This document shows positions 54,812 through 64,000 of a stretch of DNA of 64,000 nucleotides, one piece after another; the stretch's first letter is position 1, and every line of letters starts with the position of its first letter. The DNA is from JAHEFT01 sp963766195 (GTDB taxonomy: Bacteria; Pseudomonadota; Gammaproteobacteria; Xanthomonadales; SZUA-36), in assembly GCA_963766195.1 (NCBI GenBank), contig CAVXYY010000005.1:806001-870000 (forward strand). The letters are read 5' to 3'. The notes beneath the pieces were generated by a model. That model was not told the DNA's origin and ran no database searches. It was given only the letters and a program-made list of their open reading frames with translations. The translations under genes were made by a program, and so were the position numbers.

Positions 54812-57544
54812 ATGCTCAACAAGCTGATTACAAAAATGGTGGGCAGCCGGAATGAACGGCTGGTCAAGAAAATGGGCAAGGCTGTCCAGCGGATCAACGA
54901 TCTGGAAGAGGCCACCAAGGCGTTATCCGATGATGATCTGAAGGCGAAAACCGTCGAGTTTCGCCAACGGTTCGTGGACGGTGAAAGCCTGGACAAGCTT
55001 TTACCCGAAGCATTTGCCCTGGTCCGTGAAGCCTCGTGGCGAACCATGGGCTTGCGTCACTATGACGTGCAGCTGATCGGCGGGATGGTGTTGCACCAGG
55101 GCAAAATCGCCGAAATGAAGACCGGTGAAGGCAAGACCCTGATGGCCACCCTGGCGGTGTACCTGAACACGTTGTCCGGGAAAAGCGCCCACGTGGTTAC
55201 GGTCAACGACTACCTGGCGCGAAGAGACGCCGAGTGGATGAAACCCATTTACGAAGCCGTGGGCCTTACCGTGGGCGTCGTTATCCCAGGCATGACCCCG
55301 GCGGCAAAGCGGGCGGCCTATGCCTGCGACGTGATTTACGCGACCAATAACGAACTGGGTTTCGATTACCTGCGCGATAACATGGCGTTTTCGACCGACC
55401 AGAAAGCCCAGCGCGATCGCTCTTTTGCGATCGTCGACGAAGTTGACTCGATCCTGATCGATGAAGCCCGCACCCCGCTGATCATTTCCGGGCCGGCGGA
55501 TGAAACCCCTCAGCTTTATGTCCGGATCAACCAGTTGATTCCCGGCCTGAAGCGGGCGGAATTCCTGAGTGAAGATGAAAACGAGGTCGGCGAGGGCGAT
55601 TTCACCATCGATGAGAAGCAGAAACAGGTCTATCTCACCGAGGAAGGCATGGCCAATGTCGAGGGCCTGATGGTCAAATCGGGGTTGCTGAAACCCGAAG
55701 ACAGCCTTTACAACGCCCAGAACCTGAACCTGGTGCATCACCTCAATGCCGCCCTGCGGGCACATCACCTGTTCAACAAGGATGTGGATTACATCATCAA
55801 GGAAGGCGAAGTGGTCATCGTCGATGAATTCACCGGGCGCACCCTGTCCGGACGCCGGTGGTCTGAAGGCCTGCACCAGGCGATCGAAGCTAAGGAAGGC
55901 GTGCCGATCCAGCGCGAAAACCAGACGCTGGCCTCGATCACGTTCCAGAATTATTTCCGGTTGTACGAAAAACTCTCAGGCATGACCGGTACCGCCGATA
56001 CGGAAGCATACGAGTTCCAGTCGATTTACGGACTGGAGGTCGTGGTCATTCCCACGGCAAAGCCGATGATCCGCGATGACAAGGACGACCTGGTGTTTCC
56101 TCAAGGCCGATGCCAAGTTCGATGCGATCATCGAGGACATCAAGGACTGTGTCGAACGCAAACAACCGGTGTTGGTGGGCACGACTTCCATCGAAACGTC
56201 CGAACTGCTTTCCGGGATGCTCAAGAAGCGCAAAATCAGGCACGAAGTTCTGAATGCCAAGCAGCACGAGCGGGAAGCCGCCATCGTGGCCAATGCCGGC
56301 ATGCCGGCTGCCGTGACCATCGCCACCAATATGGCTGGCCGCGGCACGGATATCGTGCTGGGCGGCAGCCTGGCGGCCGAACTGGCGGAACTGGAACCCA
56401 CGGGGGATGCCGACGCGGACGAGGCGCAGCGCGAGAAGACACGGCAGGACTGGCAAAAACGCCATGTTCAGGTCGTTGAATCCGGTGGTCTGCATATCGT
56501 CGGCACCGAGCGCCACGAGTCACGCCGTATCGACAACCAGCTCAGGGGCCGCTCGGGCCGCCAGGGCGATCCGGGCTCGTCGCGGTTTTACCTGTCGCTG
56601 GAAGACAACCTGATGCGCATTTTTGCCTCTGACCGGATGTCCATGCTGATGCAGCGATTCGGCATGAAAGAGGACGAAGCGATCGAGGCAGGCATGTTGA
56701 ACCGCGCCATCGAGAATGCCCAGCGCAAGGTCGAGGCGCACAACTTTGACGTTCGCAAACACCTGCTCGACTACGACAACGTGGCCAACGACCAGCGGCG
56801 CGTGATTTACCAGCAGCGCAACGAGTTGATGGAAGCGGATGAAATCGGCGATACCATCCTCGAAATGCGGCATGACGTTTTCACCGACGTGATCAACCAG
56901 TTCATCCCGCCCGGCAGCATCGATGAGCAATGGGACATTCCGGGTCTTGAAAAAGCGCTCGAGGGTGAGTTCGGCATCGATCTGCCGGTCGCCAAATGGC
57001 TGGCCGAGGATGAAAATGTCCACGAGGAAGTGCTGCATGAACGGATCATCGAGGCCGTGGACGAACATTTCACGCACAAAGAAACGATGACCGGCGTTGA
57101 TGTCATGCGGCATTTCGAAAAAGCCCTGATGCTGAATGTGCTTGATCAGAAATGGAAAGACCACCTGGCGAACATGGATTACCTGCGCCAGGGTATCGGC
57201 CTGCGCGGTTATGCACAGAAGCAGCCCATGCAGGAGTACAAGCGGGAATCCTACGAGATGTTCACCGAGTTGCTCGGATAACATCAAGCACGAGGTCATC
57301 CGTATCCTGGCGCGTGTCCAGGTGCAGGCGGAGGAAGACGTCAAGGCGGTCGAAACCCGTCAGCGCCCGGAAACGCAAATGGAGTACCGGCACGATGAGG
57401 CCGGCTCATCCGGTCAGAGGCCCAGCGGCGTGGAGATTGCCAACGAGACCTTTGTCAGGGAAGGGCGGAAAGGTCGGAAGAAATGAGCCCTGTCCGTGCG
57501 GTTCCGGCGAAAAGTACAAACACTGCCATGGAAGGCTTGCATGA
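54812..57544 (+). CDS. secA: Preprotein translocase ATPase SecA, three frameshifts
   Basis: SecA drives protein export through SecYEG. Repaired length is about 909 residues. Motifs are MKTGEGKTLMATLAVYLN (Walker A), VDEVDSILIDEARTPLIISG (DEAD box), TNMAGRGTDIVLGGSLA and LRGRSGRQGDPGSSRFYLSL. The C-terminal zinc tail is CPCGSGEKYKHCH. The frame shifts near 56097 (to FLKADAKFDAIIEDI), near 57276 (to DNIKHEVIRILARVQVQ) and near 57471 (to VGRNEPCPCG). All three are +1. The first is in a TTT run. A cell could not live without this gene, so these must be sequence errors. Confidence 0.95.
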
Positions 57545-57561
57545 TCGGTGGTTTTTTAAAC

Positions 57562-57654
57562 GTAGGAGCGGCCCACGGCCGCGAAATGACTCCGAACCCG
57601 GCTCCTCCCCTCGCTTCTGTTTAGTGCTCGATCGCGGCCGTGGGCCGCTCCTAC
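57562..57654. repeat. REP inverted pair (REPIN) of the GTAGGAGCGGC type
   Basis: A 23-base REP unit at 57562-57584, starting GTAGGAGCGGCCC, recurs as a perfect inverted copy at 57632-57654. Each unit carries its own GCGGCC/GGCCGC hairpin and the spacer is 47 bases. This form is well known in Pseudomonas, Stenotrophomonas and relatives and is mobilised by a RAYT transposase; no such gene is in the window. It lies between the convergent secA and coaE genes, and its right arm includes the coaE stop codon. Confidence 0.9.
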
Positions 57655-58276
57655 AGCTCCGCCAATTCCAGGTATTTCTTGTGAAGAGTTTTCACTTTTT
57701 CGTTGAGATCGGCGAGGCTGCCGCTGTTGTCCAGGACGTCGTCGGCCAGCGCCAGGCGGGCTTGCCGGCTGATCTGCGAGTCCAGGATCGCCTGCGCTTG
57801 CTGCAAGGCTGATGCCGTCGCGGGCCATGACGCGCTCAATCTGAACCTCCTCGCTGACGTCCACTACCAGCACGCGGTCCGTCCAGGAATAGGCGGACGT
57901 CCCGGTGAATAGTGGTACCACCAGGATGCAGTACGGGGCGTCCAGCTGCCTGATTTGCCGCAGCACCTCGCCGGCGATTAGCGGGTGCAGGATCCCTTCC
58001 AACCGCGATTTTTGTGTCCGGGTCAGAAAAAATGGCATCGCGCATCATGCGCCGGTTGAGCCGTCCCTCGTGATCCAGGAAGTCCGCGCCGAATTCCTCG
58101 ACGATCCGGGCCAGCGCCGGCTGACCCGGTTCCACGATTTGCCGCGCGATCACGTCGGTGTCGATGACTGCGGCACCCATGCGTTCGAAACAGCGGGAGA
58201 CGGCCGTTTTACCGGAGGCGATACCCCCGGTCAGAACGACGGTGTAAATTCCATCTGTGCCGGTCCACGATGACAT
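57651..58276 (-). CDS. coaE: Dephospho-CoA kinase, two frameshifts
   Basis: CoaE performs the last step of coenzyme A synthesis. The start at 58276 precedes the P-loop VVLTGGIASGKTAVSRCF (about residues 12-29). The product continues AVIDTDVIARQIVEPGQPAL and then, after a shift near 58011 (an extra base in a run of five), SRLEGILHPLI and PYCILVVPLF. A second shift near 57804 leads to LQQAQAILDSQISRQARLAL. The repaired length is about 207 residues. The stop at 57651 is inside the right arm of the REP pair. It lies downstream of pilD in the usual pilBCD-coaE order. Confidence 0.93.
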
Positions 58277-58295
58277 GTAGCGGCTGTTATGGGAT

Positions 58296-59160
58296 TCAGC
58301 CGAATCCGCCGGAGCGGCTGTAGAAATCCATGATCTGCTCACCCCAGATCAAGGCGATCCAGCCTGCAATCGCGATGAACGGGCCAAAAGGCATGGGTTT
58401 GTCCTTGTTCATCCGGCCGGTAGCCATCAGCGCAAGCCCGATCACGGCGCCGACCACCGATGAAAGCAGGACAATCAGGGGCAGCATTTGCCAGCCCATC
58501 CAGGCGCCCAGGGCTGCCAGTAACTTGAAATCACCGTATCCCATGCCCTCCTTGCCGGTAAGCAGGCGGAACAGGTGGTAGATGGACCACAGCACCAGGT
58601 AACCGGCAATCGCCCCGGTCACGCTGTCCGCGAGGCCGGTGTGGATCGACCAGAAACTGATCAGGATACCGCCCACATCAACGGGATCGTCATATTGTCC
58701 GGCAACAACTGGTGGTCGATATCGATGCCGGCCATGGCCACGAGCATGGCGGTCAGGAACAAGCGCCGTCAGTCCCTGCAGGGTCGGTCCGAAGTGCCAT
58801 ATCGTGATCACGAACAAGACGGCCGTAAGGAACTCAACCAGCGGATAACGCGGTGATATCCGGGCCTTGCAGGCCGAACATTTGCCGCGCAGCACCACGT
58901 AGGAAAGCAGGGGGATGTTTTCGAAAGCCTTGATCCCGTGGCCGCACTTCATGCAATGGGATCGGGCGAAGACGATGCCGGGGGGGCCGTTCCTGCCCGG
59001 ATTCAAGTTCCAGCAAGTCACGGCACTGGCACTGCCAGTCGTATTCCAGCAAAGGGGGAATCCGGAGAATGACCACGTTCAGGAAACTGCCGATGACTGC
59101 CCCAAAAACGAACACCCCTGCGTAGAGCAGGGGTGTCGATGCAAATAAAATATCCAGCAT
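58296..59160 (-). CDS. pilD: Prepilin peptidase PilD, three frameshifts
   Basis: PilD cleaves and N-methylates type IV prepilins and, most likely, the gsp pseudopilins of this window. The N-terminus reads GAVIGSFLNVVILR. The zinc-binding loop has CMKCGH and CSACKARIS. The two catalytic aspartates are in GIDIDHQLLPD and GMGYGDFKLLAALGAW. The frame changes at a G7 run (58980-58986) and near 58768, both extra bases, and near 58672, where one base seems to be missing. The repaired length is about 287 residues, the normal size. Confidence 0.93.
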
Positions 59161-59184
59161 GTCTGGGGTGAATTCCCGCCAGGC

Positions 59185-60407
59185 CTAGATAACCGCCGCC
59201 ATCTTGAAGATCGGCAGGTACATGGCAATGACCATGGTGCCTACCATGATACCGACGATGACGATGATGAGCGGTTCCAGCAGGCTGCTGAGGGCGTCCA
59301 CGGCGTTGCTTACTTCTTCCTCGTAGGCCTCAGCCACCTTGAGCAGCATTTCGTCCAGCGAGCCGGATTCCTCGCCAATGGAGGCCATCTGGATCACCAT
59401 GGCTGGGAAGACGCCGACTTGTTGCATGGCCATTTGCAGTTGGTGTCCGACTGCCACATCCTCACGAATCTTCGAAGCAGCCAGATCATAATACCCGGTT
59501 ACCGGTGGCCCCGGAAACGATTTTCAGCGCATCGACCAGGGGAACGCCGGCCGCAAAAGTGATGGCCAGCGTGCGGCAGAAGCGGGCGATGGCCGCCTGT
59601 TCCAGAATTTGCCCGACGATCGGGAATTTTCAGGGAAGTGCGGTCTATCCAATGGGCAAAAGTCGTCGAGCGTTTCTTGGCCATGACGAGGCCGACAATC
59701 ACCGCAATAAAGCCAAACAGTACGTACAAGCCGTTCGAGCGCAGGTAGCGGGAGGCGTTGACCACCATCTTGGTGAAGGCCGGCAGGTCCGCGCCGAAAC
59801 TCTGGAAAATGCTTTCAAACTGCGGAATGACGTAAATCAGCAGGATGGACGAAACGATAATGGCAACGGCGATAACCGCCGCCGGGTAGTAAAGCGCTTT
59901 CTTGATTTTTCCCTTGATGCTCTCGATACGTTCCTTGTGCGTCGCAATATTGTCCAGGATGGTATCGAGCACACCCGCGCTCTCACCCGCTTTGACCAGG
60001 TTGGTGTAAAGCTCGTCAAACTGGACCGGGTATTTTTCCAGTGACTCGTACAAGGAACTGCCGGACTCGACCTCGCCACGGATTTTGTCCACCATGGTGC
60101 GCATTTTCGGGTTCTTGAGGCCGCCGGCGATAATCTGGAAGGCGGTCACCAGCGGTACGCCGGATTTCAGCATGGTCGCCATCTGGCGGCTGAATACGGC
60201 AATGTCTTTCGCACTGACCCGGGAACCGGCCCCGCCAAAAAGCGGCTTGGGCTTTTTCTTGACGCTGATCGGGTTGATGCCCTGGCGGCGCAATTCTGCA
60301 CGCACCAGGTTGGGCGTGGTGGCGATCTGCTGGCCTTTCAGCTTGGTGCCGCGCTTGTCCCTGCCCTGCCACAGAAAAACAGATGGTTGTACTTGAGTCG
60401 TTGCCAT
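59185..60407 (-). CDS. pilC: Type IV pilus inner-membrane platform protein PilC, two frameshifts
   Basis: PilC is the polytopic platform for pilus assembly. The N-terminal frame includes FLWQGRDKRGTKLKGQQIA, FSRQMATMLKSGVPLVTAF and LVKAGESAGVLDTILDNIA. After a shift near 59621 comes IVGQILEQAAIARFCRTLAI, and after one near 59495 YYDLAASKIREDVAVGHQLQ. The ending ASIGEESGSLDEMLLKVAEA and the final membrane helix (IIVIVGIMVGTMVIAMYLP) are intact. The length is about 406 residues after repair. It starts four bases after the pilB stop. Confidence 0.93.
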
Positions 60408-60410
60408 AAC

Positions 60411-62134
60411 CTAGTCCTTGGTTACACGGTTGATTTCAATCAGATCGGTGATTCCCATTGCAACTTTATTCAGAGCCGACTGCCTCAGGTCGATAATCCC
60501 TTCCTTCCTGGCCTGCTCCGCAATTTTTATCGCATTTCCTTCTGCCAGTATGATCCTGGCGATGTCGTCGGTAATCGGCATCACTTCAAATATGCCCGTT
60601 CGGCCGCGATAGCCCTCGTTGCATTCGCTGCATCCCGCCGGGCTGATATAGCTTCAGCTCTTCCAGTTCGTGCTTCTGGAAGCCTGCCTGCAGCAGCGCT
60701 TCCGGCGGAAGTTCCAGCGTTCTTCTTGCAGCTGTGAAGCGTTCGCAGCAACCTCTGCGCCACGACAATGTTCACCGCCGAAGTGATGTTATAACTCGGC
60801 ACACCCATGTTCATCAAGCGGGTAATGGACTGGGGCGCGTCATTGGTGTGCAGTGTGGATAACACCAGGTGGCCGGTTTGCGCGGCCTTGATGGCGATTT
60901 CCGCCGTCTCGAGGTCACGAATTTCCCCGACCATGATCACGTCCGGGTCCTGGCGCAGGAAAGCCCTTAGCGCACGGGCAAAGGTCATGCCCTGCTTGGC
61001 GTTCTGCGCGACCTGGTTGATGCCATGAACGCGGATTTCCACCGGGTCTTCCACGGTCGAAATATTCCGGCCCTCGTCGTTGAGCAGTTGCAGCGCCGTG
61101 TACAGTGTATACCGTCTTACCGCTGCCGGTGGGGCCCGTGGCGAGCACCATGCCGTAGGGCTTCTTGACCGCTTCGTAATAGACTTTCTGCTGTACCGTA
61201 TCGAAACCCAGTTGCTCGATACCCAGCTTGGTGGCGGCGGAGTCCAGGATACGCAACACGACTTTTTCGCCAAACAATGTCGGGCAGGTGCTTACCCGGA
61301 AGTCGATGCTCTTGTTCCGGGAGAGATTGAGCTTGATGCGCCCGTCCTGGGGCACGCGTTTTTCCGCGATGTCCAGCCCGGCCATGACCTTGAGGCGGGA
61401 AGAAAGCCTTCGCGACATCTGGATGGGCGGGCCTGCGACGTTTTTCAGCACACCGTCCAGGCGGTAGCGGATCCGGTAGCGGGTTTCGTAGGGTTCGAAA
61501 TGAATATCGGAGGCGCCTTTGCGGATCGCGTCGAGTAAAACCTTGTTGATGAAACGAACAACGGGGGTTTCATCGACGGCCGGATCGCTGCCTCGTGTCT
61601 TAGAAGCTTCTTCGTCTACCTGGAAATCGACGTCTTCCAGGCCTTCTTCCTGGTCAAACTCATCGAAGGCCGGGCTGGTGGCGTCCATGGCCCGTTGCAA
61701 TGGCGTGCTCGATCTGGTCGGCCGCAGATGATGATCGGCTCTACGTGGAATCCCGAGCTGAATGCGATTTCATCGATCGAGTTCGTGATCCGTCGGGTCC
61801 ATCATCCCGATAAACAGCTGGTTTCCGCGCAGGTGCAGCGGCAGGGCCTGGTGCTTTTCGATCAGGGCTTCGCTGACCAGGCTGATGGGCGCCAGGTTCA
61901 GATCAAAGGCCGTGATGTCGATCAGCGGGATGCCGTACTCTTCTGCCGCTGCCGCGGCAAGAGCAGCCGGGTTTGCGGACTTGTTCTTGATCAGCCAGCC
62001 GAGCAGCGTCTTGTTTTTCTTGTTGGACTGGGAGCATGCAGCTTCTGCCGAAGCCGCATCCATGACATGTTCTCGGCCACCAAGCGGCGGGCGAGACCAT
62101 TCAGATTGCTGGTGACCTTTAACTCAGTGTTCAT
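60411..62134 (-). CDS. pilB: Type IV pilus assembly ATPase PilB, about seven frameshifts
   Basis: PilB is the extension ATPase. ATG at 62134 follows AAGGAG by about 11 bases and gives MNTELKVTSNLNGLARRLVA. The core has FINKVLLDAIRKGASDIHFE, Walker A GPTGSGKT, VEDPVEIRVHGINQV and RQDPDVIMVGEIRDLETAEI. The end reads CSECNEGYRGRTGIFEVMP and stops TAG at 60411-60413. Shifts are needed near 62065 (one base missing), 61773, 61720, 61698, 61109, 60723 and 60634. This is the most damaged gene in the window. After repair it is about 570 residues, a normal PilB length. Confidence 0.92.
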
Positions 62135-62162
62135 CAGCGGGTCGCTCCTTTTCCCCGATGCT

Positions 62163-62190
62163 ATTATACCGATTTATCACCCGATGTCTG
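62163..62190 (-). promoter_or_regulatory. Predicted sigma-70 promoter of pilBCD
   Basis: On the minus strand TATAAT (62168-62163) is a perfect -10, with CAGACA (62190-62185) at 16-base spacing as a weak -35. It lies about 30 bases before the pilB start. Confidence 0.55.
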
Positions 62191-62240
62191 CAAGTTATTG
62201 TGTGATATAGATAATCCACAATCCTTCTGTTTAGCGGTAA

Positions 62241-62272
62241 AAAAAACCCTCGCCAGGCGAGGGCTTTTTTTA
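62241..62272 (-). terminator. Strong intrinsic terminator of pilA
   Basis: CCCTCGC (62247-62253) and GCGAGGG (62257-62263) form a 7-bp GC stem with a three-base loop, flanked by a run of A on the left and TTTTTTT on the right. It can work in both directions, but its position 20 bases after the pilA stop makes it the pilA terminator and insulates pilB. Confidence 0.9.
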
Positions 62273-62284
62273 GTTATTTATCTA

Positions 62285-62782
62285 CTACCGATCTTGGCTT
62301 TCGCTTATTAAGTCGTCTCGGCAAGTAGAAGGAACATGGCGGTCATCGCCTGCAGATGCGTGTGCAAGTCCACTATAACGGCCATTCGCGATATCTAGCC
62401 TGAACAGTTCAAGGTAACAGGAGATCGCCACCAGCCTCGGAGTCGCCGGTGTTTTTAGTGGTGATTGTGATGCACAGGCGGAGTCACCAGCACTGCAACC
62501 CCCGCCAAACACAATTGTATTGACATAATTACTCGGCTGTCAAAATGCGTAACCCAGGTTCGTTCCGTCTGCATTGGAGTAATGGTCGGATTTGACTGGC
62601 AGGTTTCGGAAACTGCCAGCTTGGCTCCAGCGCCAACACTCAGAGCCTTCACCCACTTTGGCGCGTATGGTGTAATCCTGGTACGCGGGCAAAGCCAGCG
62701 CCAGCAAAATGGCAATGATCGCAATAACGATCATCAGTTCGATCAAGGTAAAACCTTTTGAAACGCGTTTCATGTTTTTCAC
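62285..62782 (-). CDS. pilA: Major type IV pilin PilA, several frameshifts
   Basis: PilA is the pilus subunit. A GTG at 62782 sits nine bases after an AGGAGGG ribosome site and gives a ten-residue leader; ATG 62773 is the alternative. The processing site KG then FTLIELMIVIAIIAILLALA is perfect. The N-terminal frame is intact through QDYTIRAKVGEG. After that at least four shifts are needed: LSVGAGAKLAVSETCQSN, then NADGTNLGYAF, then SNYVNTIVFGGGCSAGDSAC, and finally a C-terminal part with ASAGDDRHVPSTCR, the disulfide region of pilins. The stop of the last frame is TAG at 62285. The exact C-terminal sequence cannot be fixed from this text. Confidence 0.85.
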
Positions 62783-62867
62783 AAAATTACCCTCCTGGTA
62801 AATAATAAAATGGTCCGGTCGACCGCTTTTCAAAATCCCTTTAGAAGTTGGGATCGCAGGACTGTAA

Positions 62868-62884
62868 TGCAATATGTGAGCCAA
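62868..62884 (-). promoter_or_regulatory. Predicted sigma-54 promoter of pilA
   Basis: On the minus strand the sequence is TTGGCTCACATATTGCA, with the GG of the -24 element and the GC of the -12 element at the correct ten-base spacing. Transcription would begin about 85 bases before the GTG start. pilA promoters in Pseudomonas and relatives use sigma-54 with the activator PilR. Confidence 0.82.
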
Positions 62885-62947
62885 TCAATATAATTCTAAT
62901 AAATACAGATAGGATAAGGAGATTTTCACATTTTTGCGTGCAAATAA

Positions 62948-62988
62948 TTGTCACGATAAAATGTCAGAAAGTGACAATAATAGTCACT
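62948..62988 (-). promoter_or_regulatory. Possible PilR enhancer sites
   Basis: Four TGTC/GACA-type boxes occur within about 40 bases upstream of the sigma-54 promoter: TTGTCAC (62948), ATGTCAG (62961), GTGACA (62971) and AGTCACT (62982). PilR sites in Pseudomonas are built from repeated TGTC elements. The region 62783-62983 otherwise holds no gene and is visibly AT-rich. Confidence 0.6.
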
Positions 62989-64000
62989 TATGCGGTTGAT
63001 GAGCTCCTGCATCAGGGGCTTCGCTACAATTCTGAAGACTCACTGCACCCGGGTGCTGCAAGCCTTTCCGAGCTGCCAAAACCGTGGCAGACCTTCTTCG
63101 CCAACGGGTAGTTGCTGCCGGTATGAAGGCATCTTGACGTGTTTCATGGTATGCAAAGGGCAGAAGCAATAAACTGCACAGTGAAACAACAGTGAGTAAA
63201 GCAACCGCTGAATGGGCTTTTGTGTGGGTTGTTCTTCCGGGCATGACCCCCAGCAACCACCCGATTATCAGAGCGCCTGCGATTTGACTGGCGGGTGAAT
63301 TCAGCAGGTTGCTTACCATCAAGTGCACCAGCGCAGCCAGGACCGCTGTGATCAACAAGGCCCGCAATGTATTTAAAGCGATCACTGTCGTCGAGCTGGA
63401 AATTTCAGGCCTTTGATCAGGAGCCAGAGCAGAGAAAAACCGAGCAACGACAGAATGATGGCTAGCCGGAATGCCCCATTCACTGAGTATCTGAAATGCC
63501 AGGTTGTGCGGGCTGCCGACCCGTCCTGCTGGTCCTTTACAGGCAAAATTCATCGGGCCGATTCCCAGGAGTGGATTTTGAAAGGCATATTCAGCAGCAG
63601 CCTTCCACAACCCGGTGCGTCCGGTAGTGTGCATCATCGATCGGCCAATCGAAAGCTCATAAAACTTACTGGAATTTGCGGACCTGGATGATTTCGGTCT
63701 CAGTTCACTTCGCTGGAAGTGGCGGTCTGCTGGTTAACGGTTGACGTTGGTAAGTTTCCAAAAGCCGGATCTGTACCCGATTCCATGGCTGCGAACATGG
63801 CAACATATAACAGGATGCCGAGAAGGATCCCGGGCAATTGCCATTTGATGATGGCTTTACGGGCAATCGGGCTGAGCAAACCGGCAAGCGTAAACGCCAC
63901 CAACAGGCTGACCACGCTGCCACGGGCGCCTGTCACCAGCAGAATGCACCAATGCAGCCCCAGGGTAACGATGCATAACGCTGCTACCAGCCGGTTTCGG
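62984..64000 (-). CDS. O-antigen ligase/Wzy-family membrane protein, 5' end outside the window, frameshifted
   Basis: The gene runs off the right edge. The visible part is a multi-pass membrane protein with the Wzy_C family region: TGRTGLWKAAAEYAFQNPLL, GIGPMNFACKG and SPHNLAFQILSEWGIP, the last containing the conserved His of the periplasmic loop. Several hydrophobic segments lie at 63640-64000 and at 63200-63400. The frame is broken near 63660-63710, where at least two shifts are needed to join SLLVAFTLAGLLSP to GRSMMHTTGRTG. The end is uncertain: this frame stops at 62984, while another would stop at 63040. Lying just upstream of pilA, it may be a pilin O-glycosylase (PglL/TfpO type), but an O-antigen ligase is equally possible. 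Confidence 0.75.

Noticed and set aside
54812..57544. Three separate SecA-like fragments or a secA pseudogene
   Set aside because: Motifs are complete and in order, the repaired length is normal, the gene is essential, and the same +1 error occurs across the window.
57562..57654. Bidirectional terminator between secA and coaE
   Set aside because: The inverted repeat has no T runs and matches the REP consensus; it may still influence 3' ends.
1..64000. CRISPR arrays, insertion sequences, prophage or toxin-antitoxin modules
   Set aside because: I saw no regularly spaced repeats, transposase, integrase or phage structural genes; gene content is housekeeping plus secretion, pilus and glycan functions.

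Overview
This window looks like chromosomal DNA from a GC-rich gammaproteobacterium, probably from the Xanthomonadales/Wenzhouxiangella/Woeseia side of the class. The signs are an E-F-G-H-I-J-K-L-M-N-D type II secretion order (the Xanthomonas xps layout), a full division/cell-wall (dcw) cluster running into lpxC and secA, a type IV pilus pilBCD set, and a GTAGGAGCGGC-type REP pair. Class-level placement is firm; the finer placement is inference.

Layout. 1-3120: 3' part of purL, then an unknown membrane protein (3124-3810). 3864-14684: an 11-gene type II secretion operon, gspEFGHIJKLMND. 14772-18267: a small lipoprotein, a 598-residue secreted protein of unknown function with its own terminator, and a periplasmic parvulin. 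18300-23844: a tightly overlapping polysaccharide cluster (wzm, wzt, glycosyltransferase, methyltransferase, glycosyltransferase, SDR epimerase). 23833-25506 (minus): ettA. 25698-33036: glyA, nrdR, ribD, ribE, ribBA, ribH, nusB, thiL, pgpA. 33082-35385 (minus): yraN and lpoA. 35438-36690: rsmI and the RNase P RNA. 36791-53269: mraZ promoter/operator, mraZ, rsmH, ftsL, ftsI, murE, murF, mraY, ftsW, murG, murC, ddlB, ftsQ, ftsA, ftsZ, lpxC; murD is absent from its usual place between mraY and ftsW. 53376-57544: dciA-like gene (minus), an M23 peptidase and secA. 57562-57654: REP inverted pair. 57651-62782 (minus): coaE, pilD, pilC, pilB, pilA. 62984-64000 (minus): an O-antigen-ligase-family protein cut by the window edge.

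Sequence quality. About 20 otherwise well-conserved genes, many of them essential (ribH, mraY, murG, secA, coaE), are broken by single-base frameshifts. Almost every shift is in the +1 (extra base) direction and several sit in homopolymers. I read these as insertion-type sequencing or assembly errors, not pseudogenes, so each is annotated as one gene with the approximate shift position. The same errors create three apparent gene fusions (Wzm-Wzt, glycosyltransferase-SDR, MurC-DdlB) that resolve into ordinary overlapping genes once one base is removed.

Functional links. PilD at 58296-59160 is the likely peptidase for both the pilin PilA and the pseudopilins GspG/H/I/J/K. The dcw genes supply peptidoglycan precursors and the divisome. 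The rib genes form a nearly complete riboflavin route, but the GTP cyclohydrolase II half of RibBA has lost its zinc cysteines. I found no tRNA, CRISPR array, insertion sequence or prophage. No clearly new system is present. The most useful observations are the missing murD, the dispersed repeat that supplies the start of thiL, the degenerate RibBA domain, the cysteine-free GspE, the uncharacterised 598-residue secreted protein and the regulatory structures around mraZ, lpxC and pilA.
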